From assembly GCA_904424815.1 (NCBI GenBank), contig CAJGBI010000001.1, positions 547,010-611,009 on the forward strand: DNA of 64,000 bases. Reading direction: 5' to 3'. Positions 53,649 to 62,701 of the stretch are shown in pieces. This DNA comes from Puniceicoccaceae bacterium Marseille-Q1082 (GTDB lineage: Bacteria; Verrucomicrobiota; Verrucomicrobiia; Opitutales; Intestinicryptomonadaceae). The notes beneath the pieces are model-generated. The model saw nothing but the letters and a program-made list of their open reading frames with translations. It was not told where the DNA came from and made no database searches. The translations under genes and the position numbers were made by a program. Numbering within the stretch: the first letter of the stretch is position 1; each line of letters starts with the position of its first letter.

Positions 53649-54668
53649 ATGGCATCCCGTCGCGCTTTGTCAAATATTCTGCCCGCCGTTTTTTTAGCGG
53701 CTTCGCTCTCGGCGCAGCCCGCCGCGCAGCTCTCCGGAGGCGGAACCCCCGAATGGAGGGCGGTTTCGTTCACCGTTGAAAACGACTACGGGTTTTCAGA
53801 CAGGTATTACACCAACGGACTGAAACTTTCGTACACCCAAAGCGGCAGGGATTTCTGGACGAGCCGCCTGCAATTCGCCCTCCTCGACCTCTTCGCCCCC
53901 GATGGCGCGCAGGCGTACGAGAGCGTGTCGGTCGGGCAGATGATGTGCGTGTCCTCGGACATAAACTGGCCGAACCCTCCCGAGCGGGACAGGCCGTACG
54001 CCGGATGGCTCTACGCGGGCTTTGGGGCGCACGTCGCCACGCGCGACACTCTCGATTCCTTTACCGTAAACCTCGGAGTTGTCGGGCCTATTTCGCTCGC
54101 CGAGGACGCCCAAAAGCTCTACCACAGCATCATAGGCGCCGATTGGCCGATGGGCTGGCACGACCAGATAAAAAACGAGCCCGGAATCGTGCTCTCTTAC
54201 CGCCACTCCCAAAGGATAGCGCGCGGGGAAATCGAGTCTTTGGATTTCGACGCCGTGGCGTCCGCCGCGCTCGATCTGGGCAATGTCATTACGCAGGGCG
54301 AGGCGAGGGCGTTTTTGCGGTTCGGCAAAAACCTTCCGCACAATTTCGAGCCCAACAGAATCGACTATTCCTCGGGCAACGACGTGGCGTGGATTCCGCC
54401 GGAAGGGCTTCCCGACTGGCATTTATACGGTTTTGTCGGCGGGGCCGCGCGGTTTGTGGGCTACGACATCACGCTTAACGGAAACACGTTCGCGGACAGC
54501 CGCAGCGTTGTCCCCAAGTGGCTCGTCGGGGAATTTATGGCGGGCGTTTCGGCGAGGTACGAGTCTGTGAGCTTCGACCTGACCTACACGCTGAGAACCG
54601 CGGAGTTCAACCATCAGGAACACCCCGTGCACATGTTCTGGGCGGCGACCCTTAAATATTCGTTCTAA
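53649..54668 (+). CDS. LpxR-like lipid A deacylase (DUF2219) outer-membrane protein
   Basis: 339 residues. Signal peptide SRRALSNILPAVFLAASLSAQ, then a beta-barrel ending in an aromatic residue (LKYSF), as outer-membrane proteins do. DUF2219/LpxR motifs: FTVENDYGFSDRYYTNGLKL (Asn, Asp and Ser/Thr of the active site), RDRPYAGWLYAG, GWHDQIKNEPG with the likely catalytic His, and SYRHSQ. In Salmonella, LpxR removes the 3'-acyloxyacyl group of lipid A. The close match suggests lipid A trimming here. It begins 12 nt from the divergent rsmD start. Confidence 0.88.
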   Translation: MASRRALSNILPAVFLAASLSAQPAAQLSGGGTPEWRAVSFTVENDYGFSDRYYTNGLKLSYTQSGRDFWTSRLQFALLDLFAPDGAQAYESVSVGQMMCVSSDINWPNPPERDRPYAGWLYAGFGAHVATRDTLDSFTVNLGVVGPISLAEDAQKLYHSIIGADWPMGWHDQIKNEPGIVLSYRHSQRIARGEIESLDFDAVASAALDLGNVITQGEARAFLRFGKNLPHNFEPNRIDYSSGNDVAWIPPEGLPDWHLYGFVGGAARFVGYDITLNGNTFADSRSVVPKWLVGEFMAGVSARYESVSFDLTYTLRTAEFNHQEHPVHMFWAATLKYSF

Positions 54669-54692
54669 GAATTCCGGAGCGCGCGCGGGCTT

Positions 54693-57600
54693 TTACTCCG
54701 CCGCGAGCTCGAAGAAAGCCGACGGCCCGTTTTTGAGTTTGGACGTGTCTATCGACGCCCTTATATATTCCGCGTCCGATCGCGAGCTTAGCTCCTGTAC
54801 GCGCGCGCCGTTCATTCCGAGGGCGTAGAGTTTGAAGGCCCGGGCGTTTTTGTTTTTGAGCCTGAACGAGAATTTGCCCGTCTTGTAGAGGACGGGCGGG
54901 GTCCCCATTGACATAAGCCCGCGCATTGAGTCGTCCACAAACTCCATGCCGGTGTTGAGGGCGTTCGTGGAGTATGCCACCACTATGCGCTTCGACTCCG
55001 AAAGCGGCTTGCCGTCCACGCTCACGGCGGCGACGCACCCGCGCTCGCCCATGCGGGTGACCGCGAAGTCGGAGAGCTCGCATTTGCCCTTTGCCTCTGC
55101 GCACATGCCCTGCAATCTCGGGGTGTCGACCGTCATGAAGTTTTTATTGGAGTCGAGGAAGAGTTCGCCCGTCGCGCTCTCGAAAATTCCCTTCTTTGCG
55201 TCCGTCCTGTTAGATTCCGGAATCAGCCCGCGCTTTTTGAACTGCCCGACGACCGCGTCGGTGTCGAATCCGTCCTTGGAGTCCAGGACGACCGAATAGC
55301 CCGGGTACGTCACTATCGCAGAGCCCCCCGAGGACTTCACCACGATTTCGTCTTCTCCGGCAGGCGCGGAGGAGTCCGGCAGCAGCGAGAGCTTTGCCAC
55401 GAGCGCGAGCTTCGACTGCCCCGAATTCATTCCGTAGCCTATGAACAATTTTTCGATCGCTTCGGCCGTGGAGTAATCCACGCGCACCGACGGCTTGGCT
55501 TCGGACACGTCCCTGCGCAGCAGCATGTGGGCGGCGAGAAATTCCGACACCTTGTTCACGGGGTCGTGAGCGCATCCGAACGGGCGTATCATCGCCGGCG
55601 TCGGGCATGTTGAAACCGCCTGCGCGTGCACGGTCAGCGCGCCGTACCCCTGCATGGCGGCGTACGCGGCGATGGAAAACGGCTGCTCGTAGCGGTATTT
55701 GTTCCAAAATACGTGCCCGTATTCGGTGATTAGCATAGGCTTTCTCCAAATGGCGGATCCGGCGATTCCCCTGAACACGCCGTCCGCGTCGGAGAGCGAG
55801 CTGTTCTGCGCCATCCTGGTCACCCCGCCGAGCGTCGGCGACGGATGGGCGTGGTATGAGTGCATAGTGACTATCGGCATGTTCTGCCTCACCGAGGCGT
55901 AGGAGAAATTTTTTATCATGTCGAAATTCACGCACAGCCCCTTGTATCCGATTTCCCTGAGGCTCTTTTCAAACCACTTCCACATTTCGGTTGTCCTTTC
56001 GAGCTTAAAGGCTTCTACGTCGCGCGCGGCGGCCTTCGCGCTTGGCTGTTTGCCGTATGAAAACACTTTCACTTCGTCCCAGGACTTCGCCGACGCCCCC
56101 CACGCCTCGTTGTATTTTTCGAGCGAGCCGCCGTAGCGCCTTTTGAGGAAATCCAGCCAGTGCGGCTTCATAACCTCCGGTTTTTGGTTGCGGAGGAATC
56201 CGAATTCCTGCTCGTTTTTGCCGTTGACTATCGCAAGCACAGGATCGTCCACGAGGCGCGTGCCTGTATACGGATTCACGTGCGTAAGGAGCTTTTTTAC
56301 CCCTTCAAACCAGTTCTTTCGCGCGCTTTCCTTGAAGAAGAGGTCGAAATTGTAGTCCCTTCCGGAATCATCGGGCCACCACGTGTTGCCGAGCTCAAAC
56401 CCGTAGCGGCTGCACATGGCGTCGAGGTTCAGGTATATGCCGTTTTTTTTCAGGCAGTATATGTAGTAGTCTATGCGCTCGAGGAGCTTTTCGTTGAATT
56501 CCAGCGGCTCTTTCGCCCCTCCCATCAGCGCGAAGTCGAAGTAGTGGAAGCGCACCATGTTGTACCCCTGTATGCGCAGCTGCCTTACGTATTCCTCCGT
56601 GCTTTCTTTCGTGGCGGTGAGGGTGTTGTAGGTGTGCCCCTGGTCGGCCACGGTCTGGAAGGCGACGGGTACCCCGGGATTGTCCTCGAGCTCTAAATGC
56701 CCGTCTTTCGAGGCGACCACGCGCGCCTTTACCTCCCCGATGTTCCAGAGGGCGGAGCAGTCGAGGGCGGAGCCCTCTATGACGCCGCAGTCCGGCAGAA
56801 CCGGCATGGCCCGCCATTCTTTATTTTCGGCGGTGATGAATTTGCATTCGGAAGGGAAGGGGAACTTCTCTTTCGAGAGGGTCGCCGCCGCGACAATCCA
56901 CGGGATTTTGGATTTTCGGAATTCCACCGCCGCCACCTTTCCGAATCCCTCGGGGATTTTGAGCCGCGTGGAATATAGGCCGTTGGATTTTCTATATCCC
57001 TTGGAGGCGAGCCACGCCGCGCCCACCGCCGCGTTTTTGAGCTCCTTTTGGACGTTTTCCCAGCCCGCGACGTCGACGCCGCCCGCGAGCCTGAATATGT
57101 GCTCCTTTCCGTCCTCGCCGAATATTGCAATTTCCCCGACCTCGCCTCTCCCGGGCGTTTCGAGGGCGTTGAGGACGTAGAGGTACTTTGCTTCCTGCGG
57201 CACAGAGAGCGGGATTTTTGCCGATTCCGCCCCCATTTTCGGGCTTCCCGCGGGTTTTATGAGCAGGGCGGATTTCCCGCCGTTGGACTCGGGCGAGAGC
57301 GCCATGTACGGGACGTTTGCGAATGTTGCCGTGTGCTTGTAGTTGAATTTGGAGGCGTCCTCATCCGCGCCGAGGTCGAACCATCCGCCCTTTCCGTCGC
57401 CGGCGGTTTCGTCGGCATATCCGACGTTGGCGGCTTTTCTCATATCGAGCGAGGAAGACTTCTTTCCCACTTTCACGTTCCTGAAATGGAGCTTTCCGAA
57501 AGACTGTTCGAAGCCGATGTTGAGGCGCGCGCCCGTAGCGTCGTGCGGGACGCGGACCAGAGTTTTTATTTTTTGCCAGTCGAAATCTCCGGTCGGCATC

Positions 57601-57962
57601 TGCGGGCCGCCGTACACATTGCCGGAGGGGGCGTTGACGACGAGCATGAATTTTGCGCCGTTATAGTATTTGGGCCCCGGCGCGACATTCTCGCCCATGG
57701 CCTCCCCGCTCACTTCGAGGACGCCTCCGCGCGCTTTTGATATGTCAACCGGCAGCGACAATCCGCCGAAGCCGATGCGCTCCGGGACTTCGATTTTCAG
57801 CGAGCCGCTCTCGCCCCTTTTACCCTTTTCAAAGGACAGCTTTGCGTCGGAATGGTATTTTGCGACGGCTTCCGCGGAGTCGAAAGGCTCGTAAAATAAG
57901 GTTTCGCCCGCAAATAGCGCGGAATATGCTATGGACAAGATGGAAGCCAGTATGCGTTTCAT
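54693..57962 (-). CDS. Large secreted glycoside hydrolase of the GH-A clan (GH5/GH39-like)
   Basis: 1089 residues from the ATG at 57962 (signal peptide MKRILASILSIAYSALFAG). The N-terminal ~400 residues hold beta-sandwich modules of carbohydrate-binding type. A TIM barrel follows: QGYNMVRFHYFDFALMGG, YLNLDAMCSRYGFE, the acid/base site VNGKNEQEFG (Glu near 582) and the probable nucleophile in MLITEYGHVFW (~746). The C-terminal ~250 residues are beta-rich (SSGGSAIVTYPGYSVVLDS). The family number cannot be fixed by eye. It converges on the LpxR-like gene, 24 nt apart. Confidence 0.82.
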   Translation of the reverse strand: MKRILASILSIAYSALFAGETLFYEPFDSAEAVAKYHSDAKLSFEKGKRGESGSLKIEVPERIGFGGLSLPVDISKARGGVLEVSGEAMGENVAPGPKYYNGAKFMLVVNAPSGNVYGGPQMPTGDFDWQKIKTLVRVPHDATGARLNIGFEQSFGKLHFRNVKVGKKSSSLDMRKAANVGYADETAGDGKGGWFDLGADEDASKFNYKHTATFANVPYMALSPESNGGKSALLIKPAGSPKMGAESAKIPLSVPQEAKYLYVLNALETPGRGEVGEIAIFGEDGKEHIFRLAGGVDVAGWENVQKELKNAAVGAAWLASKGYRKSNGLYSTRLKIPEGFGKVAAVEFRKSKIPWIVAAATLSKEKFPFPSECKFITAENKEWRAMPVLPDCGVIEGSALDCSALWNIGEVKARVVASKDGHLELEDNPGVPVAFQTVADQGHTYNTLTATKESTEEYVRQLRIQGYNMVRFHYFDFALMGGAKEPLEFNEKLLERIDYYIYCLKKNGIYLNLDAMCSRYGFELGNTWWPDDSGRDYNFDLFFKESARKNWFEGVKKLLTHVNPYTGTRLVDDPVLAIVNGKNEQEFGFLRNQKPEVMKPHWLDFLKRRYGGSLEKYNEAWGASAKSWDEVKVFSYGKQPSAKAAARDVEAFKLERTTEMWKWFEKSLREIGYKGLCVNFDMIKNFSYASVRQNMPIVTMHSYHAHPSPTLGGVTRMAQNSSLSDADGVFRGIAGSAIWRKPMLITEYGHVFWNKYRYEQPFSIAAYAAMQGYGALTVHAQAVSTCPTPAMIRPFGCAHDPVNKVSEFLAAHMLLRRDVSEAKPSVRVDYSTAEAIEKLFIGYGMNSGQSKLALVAKLSLLPDSSAPAGEDEIVVKSSGGSAIVTYPGYSVVLDSKDGFDTDAVVGQFKKRGLIPESNRTDAKKGIFESATGELFLDSNKNFMTVDTPRLQGMCAEAKGKCELSDFAVTRMGERGCVAAVSVDGKPLSESKRIVVAYSTNALNTGMEFVDDSMRGLMSMGTPPVLYKTGKFSFRLKNKNARAFKLYALGMNGARVQELSSRSDAEYIRASIDTSKLKNGPSAFFELAAE

Positions 57963-58064
57963 AAAAGTTGCCGTGTTAAAGTTTGAAAATACAACTTCCG
58001 CCCCGGCTTTCAAGAATTTTGATTAAGGTGGCGCGGTGGCGGCGCAAGGCGCGCTTCCATAAGA

Positions 58065-58201
58065 AACTTAGCCCTTGCGGCGATAGGCAAAGCCGATGCG
58101 CCTATCCCGCCTTGCCGGCAATATCGTTTTTTCCATTTCCGAAGGCGGAAATAGCCAATCCCCTACCAATTGCCCCTTGCTCTCGGATTTTAGGCTAAGT
58201 T
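58065..58201. repeat. Segment bounded by 9-bp inverted repeats next to the repeat cluster
   Basis: AACTTAGCC (58065-58073) and GGCTAAGTT (58193-58201) are exact inverted copies bracketing 119 bp, which also contains a GATAGGC/GCCTATC hairpin (58082-58106). It lies between the glycosidase start and the repeat modules in the 57963-58575 gap and has no coding content. Confidence 0.5.
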
Positions 58202-58298
58202 CGGGCGAATAAAAGGGGCGCACGGCGTATTTGACATACGCGGATGGTTCTGAAAGAGTTTTAAGAGTTTTTAATGGATTTATTCGCCAAGTTTAAAA
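58202..58298 (-). repeat. Tail and third module of the repeat cluster (C3)
   Basis: On the minus strand, TTTTAAACTTGGCGAATAAA...AACCATCCGCG is followed by GTATGTCAAATACGCC and CCCCTTTTATTCGCCCGAA. The first part equals the tail at 39909-39966, and the second equals the end of the hybrid at 43649-43731. This site therefore shows the most complete form of the composite element. Confidence 0.75.
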
Positions 58299-58404
58299 GG
58301 GCGCGTCAAAAGGGGGTTCAGGCGAGTATAGGAAAGCCGGTAGGGGCGCGCGGCGTATTAAACATACGCGAGCGGTTCTGGCAGCTTTCCCAACGGAGTA
58401 TCAG
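58299..58404 (-). repeat. 106-bp partial unit of the palindromic repeat (C2)
   Basis: Inverted copy of the 39803-39908 unit, the same 106-bp length, with several substitutions. One outer arm is again missing, and it is joined to the full unit by a related ~38-bp spacer (58405-58442). Confidence 0.85.
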
Positions 58405-58442
58405 CGGTAAACCGTACCCTAAAAAACTAAGGCGACACGAAA

Positions 58443-58566
58443 GGGCGCGTCAAAAGGGGGTTCAGGCGAGTATAGGAAAGCCGGCAGGGGCGCGTGGCGT
58501 ATTTGGCATACGCGAGCGGTCCTGCCGGCTTTCCTAACGGAGCATCAACCCCCTTTTCACGCGCCC
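58443..58566 (-). repeat. 124-bp palindromic repeat, full unit (copy C1)
   Basis: Reverse orientation of the units at 39643 and 43489, same 124-bp length. Read on the minus strand it starts 9 nt after the stop of the M24 peptidase gene. Here the inner stem CCGGCAGG/CCTGCCGG is fully paired, whereas copy A1 has a single mismatch and B1 more. Confidence 0.9.
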
Positions 58567-58575
58567 TAAGATAAA

Positions 58576-59694
58576 TTAGATTACCCATTCGTAGTGGTAG
58601 TTGGAGAGCATACGCGCGCCGGTTTTTGTCACCGCCACCGTATCCTCTATCCTGCACCCTCCCACGCCTCGGTAATACAGTCCCGGTTCTACCGTGACTA
58701 CATTTCCCGCTTTCAATACGCAGCTTTTCGCCCCCAGCGACGGTGATTCGTGTATATCGAGCCCGACTCCGTGCCCCGTCGAGTGGAAAAACCCGCTCCA
58801 TCCGTCTTTCGAGGATTTCGTCTCGTAGCCGTTTTCGATAAAAAAGTTTTTTACGTGCCCGTGAATTTCCGCCCCGTCGACGCCTGCGGAGATTTTAGAG
58901 AGCGCTATCGCCTGCGCGTCCAGCACTGTTTCCACGAGGCGCGCCTGTTCCTTTGACGGTTCGCCCCTTAGAAAAGTCCGCGTCATGTCGCCGTAGTATC
59001 CGGAACTTTTCAGCCGCGGGAAAATGTCCATTACGATCAGCGAGTTTGCGCGGATTGCGCCGCTTCCCTCGTTGTGCGGGTCGCACGCGCCGTCTCCGGC
59101 GGCGACTATGGTGTGCATTGAGTCCGCCCCGAGGGATAGCGCCGCCTTTTCTATTTCCGCGCGCAGAAATTCGCAAGTTAGGGGCCGCGACTCGAATACG
59201 AGTTTCCCCCTCGTTATTTTCGAAATCCTCAGAATTTCCTCCGCGATGGCGAATCCGGCGGCGGCGGCGGAATTTGCGCGGGATATTTCGCGCAGTTCGC
59301 GCTCGGTTTTTATCTCGCGCTCGGGAAAGAGCGGGGCGGCGCGGATTTCGACGTCGAAGCCTTCTCGGCATAAGTCGGCGTAAAATTTGGCGGGGAAGTT
59401 TTCGGCGACCGCCAGCGCGGAAACCCTTTTTGATTTCAGGATTTTGCAGAGGGCGGAAAAATCGGAATACGGAACTTTCGCGCGCGCGCACGTTTCGGAG
59501 ACGTCGAATATCTCGTCGAGATTCGCCCCGCGCGCGGCCCTTCCGGCTTCGAGCGGGCTCAGGAGGGCGCACTTCCTGCCGCCGAGCGTGAACGCGAAAA
59601 ACGGATCGGGGATTTGGATCCCCGCGAAATACAGGAGGTTGGCGTCGGTCTCGGAAGACCCGCGCAAGAGCAGCTCTCTCTTTTTCCGGTTCAT
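58576..59694 (-). CDS. M24-family metallopeptidase (Xaa-Pro aminopeptidase-like)
   Basis: 372 residues from the ATG at 59694. The N-terminal creatinase-like domain (~1-150) begins ELLLRGSSETDANLLYFAG. The C-terminal pita-bread domain has the dinuclear metal ligands in order: Asp in IVMDIFPR, Asp in GDMTRTFLRG, His in STGHGVGLDIHE, Glu in VTVEPGLYYRG and Glu in GCRIEDTVAVT. It probably releases the N-terminal residue of Xaa-Pro peptides in the cytoplasm, or acts as a related dipeptidase. It ends 9 nt before the palindromic repeat and starts divergently from the DUF192 lipoprotein gene. Confidence 0.93.
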   Translation of the reverse strand: MNRKKRELLLRGSSETDANLLYFAGIQIPDPFFAFTLGGRKCALLSPLEAGRAARGANLDEIFDVSETCARAKVPYSDFSALCKILKSKRVSALAVAENFPAKFYADLCREGFDVEIRAAPLFPEREIKTERELREISRANSAAAAGFAIAEEILRISKITRGKLVFESRPLTCEFLRAEIEKAALSLGADSMHTIVAAGDGACDPHNEGSGAIRANSLIVMDIFPRLKSSGYYGDMTRTFLRGEPSKEQARLVETVLDAQAIALSKISAGVDGAEIHGHVKNFFIENGYETKSSKDGWSGFFHSTGHGVGLDIHESPSLGAKSCVLKAGNVVTVEPGLYYRGVGGCRIEDTVAVTKTGARMLSNYHYEWVI

Positions 59695-59739
59695 TGAAAT
59701 TATTGTTGCGTGCGAATTTTGTTTATACAAATTAAAAAT

Positions 59740-60222
59740 ATGAAAATTTGCAATTTTCGGATTCCTCCGGCTATTGCCGCGGCGGCGGTTTTGGCATGGG
59801 GCTGCGCCGATGCGCAGAAGCGCGCGGCGGGATTTGAAGAGGAGTTTGAGCTGTCTGTCGGCGGGAAAGAGTTCAGCGCGCAGGTAGCGGTGACGGATTC
59901 GGAGAAGGCGCGCGGGCTGATGTTCCGCGACTTTTTGAAAGAAGACGGCGGGATGGTGTTCGTCTACGATTCGCCGCAGCGGGCGTCGTTTTGGATGAAG
60001 AACACGAAGATTCCGCTCGACCTTGCGTTTTTTACCGCGGACGGGACGCTGACGGAAGTCAAGAAGCTCTACCCAAACAATCTCGACCCCGTGGCGTCCT
60101 CGCGGGACGACATAACGTATTGCATAGAGATGAATTCGGGCTGGTTTTCGAAAAACGGCGTCTATCCGCCCGCCAAACTCGACATGCGCAAACTTGAGGC
60201 GGCGATAGGCGCGAGAAAATGA
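59740..60222 (+). CDS. DUF192 lipoprotein
   Basis: 160 residues from the ATG at 59740; a GTG at 59710 is less likely. The signal peptide ends in AAVLAWGC, a lipobox-like site with Cys as the first mature residue. The DUF192 core follows: FSAQVAVTDSEKARGLMFRD, GGMVFVYDSPQRASFWMKNT, KIPLDLAFFTADG and a final helix. DUF192 proteins are small beta-rich periplasmic domains of unknown biochemical role. The stop overlaps the next start by 4 nt. Confidence 0.9.
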   Translation: MKICNFRIPPAIAAAAVLAWGCADAQKRAAGFEEEFELSVGGKEFSAQVAVTDSEKARGLMFRDFLKEDGGMVFVYDSPQRASFWMKNTKIPLDLAFFTADGTLTEVKKLYPNNLDPVASSRDDITYCIEMNSGWFSKNGVYPPAKLDMRKLEAAIGARK

Positions 60223-60479
60223 AACGCCTTTCAAAGTGTAAAAAAATCGCGGTTCTGGGGATCGCGGCGGCGGTTGCGGCGTGCGTTTACGCTGCCAGCT
60301 GCCGCGCAATCTATTCCAAAATGACGCCGTGGCAGCTGGAGCAGAAAATCGACCCCGAGGCGGGGACGGGCAGCACAAAGCTCAAAGCGCACATAGATTC
60401 CGCCACATACGCGGGGATAGCCTTTTGCGCTGCGGCTCTCGCGGCCTTTGCCGCGTTCAAAAAATATTCCGGAAAATGA
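60219..60479 (+). CDS. Small two-span membrane protein
   Basis: 86 residues. A basic start (MKRLSKCKK) precedes a first hydrophobic helix (IAVLGIAAAVAACVYAASC). A short loop (MTPWQLEQKIDPEAGTGS) and a second helix (YAGIAFCAAALAAFAAF) follow, then a basic end. No family recognised. It overlaps both neighbours by 4 nt (DUF192 gene and mnmE), which supports real translation. Confidence 0.65.
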   Translation: MKRLSKCKKIAVLGIAAAVAACVYAASCRAIYSKMTPWQLEQKIDPEAGTGSTKLKAHIDSATYAGIAFCAAALAAFAAFKKYSGK

Positions 60480-61825
60480 GGGACACCATTGCCGCAATAT
60501 CGACTCCCGCGGGGGAATCGGCCATAGCGTCTGTCAGGCTCAGCGGGCCTGAGTGCGCGGAAATCGCCCGGGCGGTTTTCGGCGCGGAGGAAATTCCGGC
60601 GCGCAGGATGAAGTACGGGGCGTACCGCGGCCTCTCCGGCGCGGCGGTGGACGACGTTGCCTTCTGCCTCTACCGCGCGCCCGCCTCTTATACCGGCGAG
60701 GACATGCTCGAGATTTTTCCGCACGGCAACCCGTTCATTCTCCGGAAAATTCTCGAGGATCTCTCGCGCAGGGGCGCGAGGCTCGCCGAGCCCGGGGAAT
60801 TTACGCGCAGGGCGTTTTTGAACGGCAAAATGGATTTGTCGCAGGCGGAGGCGGTCGCCCGCGTGATAAGCGCGCGCTCCGACGCCGCGCTGTCGGCGGC
60901 CCGCAGGCAGCTCGGCGGGGAGATCGGCAGGCGGATAGGCGAGCTGTCGTCGCGCGTGCTCGACATGAAAGCCCTCGTCGAAGCCTATATCGACTTTCCG
61001 GACGAGGATCTTCCGGAGGAGGATTCAGCAAGGCTGTTGGCGGAGGCGGAGGCGGTCCGCTCCGAAATGTCGAGGCTTGCGGAGACTTCCAAGCGCGACG
61101 CGCTGCTGCACGACGGCGTGAGGGTCGCGATAGCGGGGGCGCCGAACGCCGGCAAATCGTCGCTGATGAACGCCCTGCTGGGCAGGAACCGCGCCATAGT
61201 AAGCCCCACCGCCGGCACTACGCGCGACTTCATCGACGACCGCATAATGCTCGGGGAATTTTCGGCGGTCATCACCGACACCGCCGGCCTGCGCTCGGGC
61301 GGCGGGGAAATTGAAAACGAGGGAATGCGCCGCGCCTGCGAAAAGGTCGCCGAGTGCGACCTCTGCCTGCTCGTCGTAGATTCCTCGGCAGGCGTTCCGG
61401 AGCTTCCGGACGAGATTTTCGCCGACAGGAAAAAGTGCATAGCCGTCCTGAACAAGTGCGATTTGCCCGCTTCCGCCCCCGAAAGGTTTTCCGAAATGAC
61501 GGAGGGAATCGAAACGGTGAGGGTTTCATGCGCGACTCTCGCGGGAATCGGAGAGCTGAGGGAGGCTATGCGCGATTTCGTGGGGGCTCGCCTCTCCGGC
61601 GCGGCTTTGTGCGACGTGACAGTCGGCGCCCGCCACGCCGAGGCTCTCGGGAGGGCGGTCGCATCGCTCGGCGGCGCGAGGGATAAAATAGCCTCTTCCG
61701 CCCCCGCAGAGCTCGCAGCCTCCGACCTTGCGGAGGCGCTTTCGGCTCTCGGCGAAATCGTCGGAAAGACGGACTGCGAGGACGTCCTCGACAGGATATT
61801 TTCAAAATTTTGCATAGGCAAATAA
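60476..61825 (+). CDS. mnmE: tRNA modification GTPase MnmE
   Basis: 449 residues from the ATG at 60476. With MnmG it forms cmnm5U34 in tRNA. N-terminal folate-binding domain: RDTIAAISTPAGESAIASVR and EPGEFTRRAFLNGKMDLSQA. Then a helical domain and the inserted G domain: AGAPNAGKSSLMNALLG (G1), SPTAGTTRDFIDD (G2), DTAGLR (G3) and LNKCDLP (G4). The C-terminus is the family's catalytic FCIGK. It overlaps the small membrane protein by 4 nt. A decayed gene begins on the next base, in the same frame. Confidence 0.96.
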   Translation: MRDTIAAISTPAGESAIASVRLSGPECAEIARAVFGAEEIPARRMKYGAYRGLSGAAVDDVAFCLYRAPASYTGEDMLEIFPHGNPFILRKILEDLSRRGARLAEPGEFTRRAFLNGKMDLSQAEAVARVISARSDAALSAARRQLGGEIGRRIGELSSRVLDMKALVEAYIDFPDEDLPEEDSARLLAEAEAVRSEMSRLAETSKRDALLHDGVRVAIAGAPNAGKSSLMNALLGRNRAIVSPTAGTTRDFIDDRIMLGEFSAVITDTAGLRSGGGEIENEGMRRACEKVAECDLCLLVVDSSAGVPELPDEIFADRKKCIAVLNKCDLPASAPERFSEMTEGIETVRVSCATLAGIGELREAMRDFVGARLSGAALCDVTVGARHAEALGRAVASLGGARDKIASSAPAELAASDLAEALSALGEIVGKTDCEDVLDRIFSKFCIGK

Positions 61826-62660
61826 ATCTACTATTACTTGAAAGACAAAAACAGGATCGGTCCGGTCGGGGCTGGGAGAATCCTCGAACTCTACGAAGCC
61901 GGAGTCATCGGAGATTCAACCCTCGTCTGGAACTAAAAAGAGGAATGGGCCAAGTGGAGGCGCTTCGGCGAATGCCGCGCGGAAATTTGCGAAACCCCGA
62001 AAGTCCGCCGCCGTTTTGGGCATTTGCGCGGGCTGGCAAGAAACACCATGTTTTTTAGGGCGTTTCTCGTATCGTCGATAGCGGTTATGGGAGTTCAGGT
62101 TTTTTTACATTGCGCGCAATTACGGGCTGCTTCTGGAGTATCTCGACGGATCCGCTCCGGCGGCGGGCGACGAATTCAAAATCTCGATAGCCGTGGCGGT
62201 CAGGACATTGTCGTTCGTAAACTTCATGCTGGCGGCGATGCTCGCAGCCTGCCTGTTCAGGTGTTTGAAGTGGGCGAAGCACGCGGTGAGAATATGCTAC
62301 GCGTCGTCAAAAAATTTTCAGGTTTTGTTTTCGTCGGGAAATTCGTACAGGTGGTTTTTTCTGCAGCCGTTTAAAATGCTGCGCGCAATATTTGCGACCG
62401 CATCCGAAATGCGCGGGAAAAGCCCCGCTTTTGGCGACAAATTTTTTCTGTTTCCGGTTTGCGCGCTTACGTTCGTTTACGCCGCGATGCTCGCCGTAAA
62501 CTCCTTCATATGGAAGAGCTCGCAGATGGATTTGTCCACGGCGAAGCTCTCGTACTGCTATCTCGCCTACACTTCGGCGGTGGGGATATGCGCAACTGTC
62601 CTGTGGATCGTCTGCATTTCAAAGATATTTTCCATGATTGCCGGTTCGCGCGGAAAATGA
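61826..62660 (+). pseudogene. Decayed GYF-domain membrane protein gene (start lost, in-frame stop, frameshift)
   Basis: Directly after the mnmE stop, in the same frame, the codons read Ile-YYYLKDKNRIGPVGAGRI, then TLVWN-stop-KEEWAKW. That is a GYF_2 domain (YY...GPV...G.I...TLVW..W) whose first codon is ATC where ATG is expected and whose 37th codon is TAA (61934-61936). A membrane segment follows (RAFLVSSIAVMGVQVF). In a seven-T run (62100-62106) the frame shifts and continues as FYIARNYGLLLEYLDG and on to 62660, with three to four more membrane helices and a DUF4328-like YRWFFLQPFKMLRAIF. Intact length would be about 278 residues. Confidence 0.75.
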
Positions 62661-62701
62661 GGCGGCGGAGTTTTACGGAGCTTGGGCGCTCCCGCGCGGA
62701 G

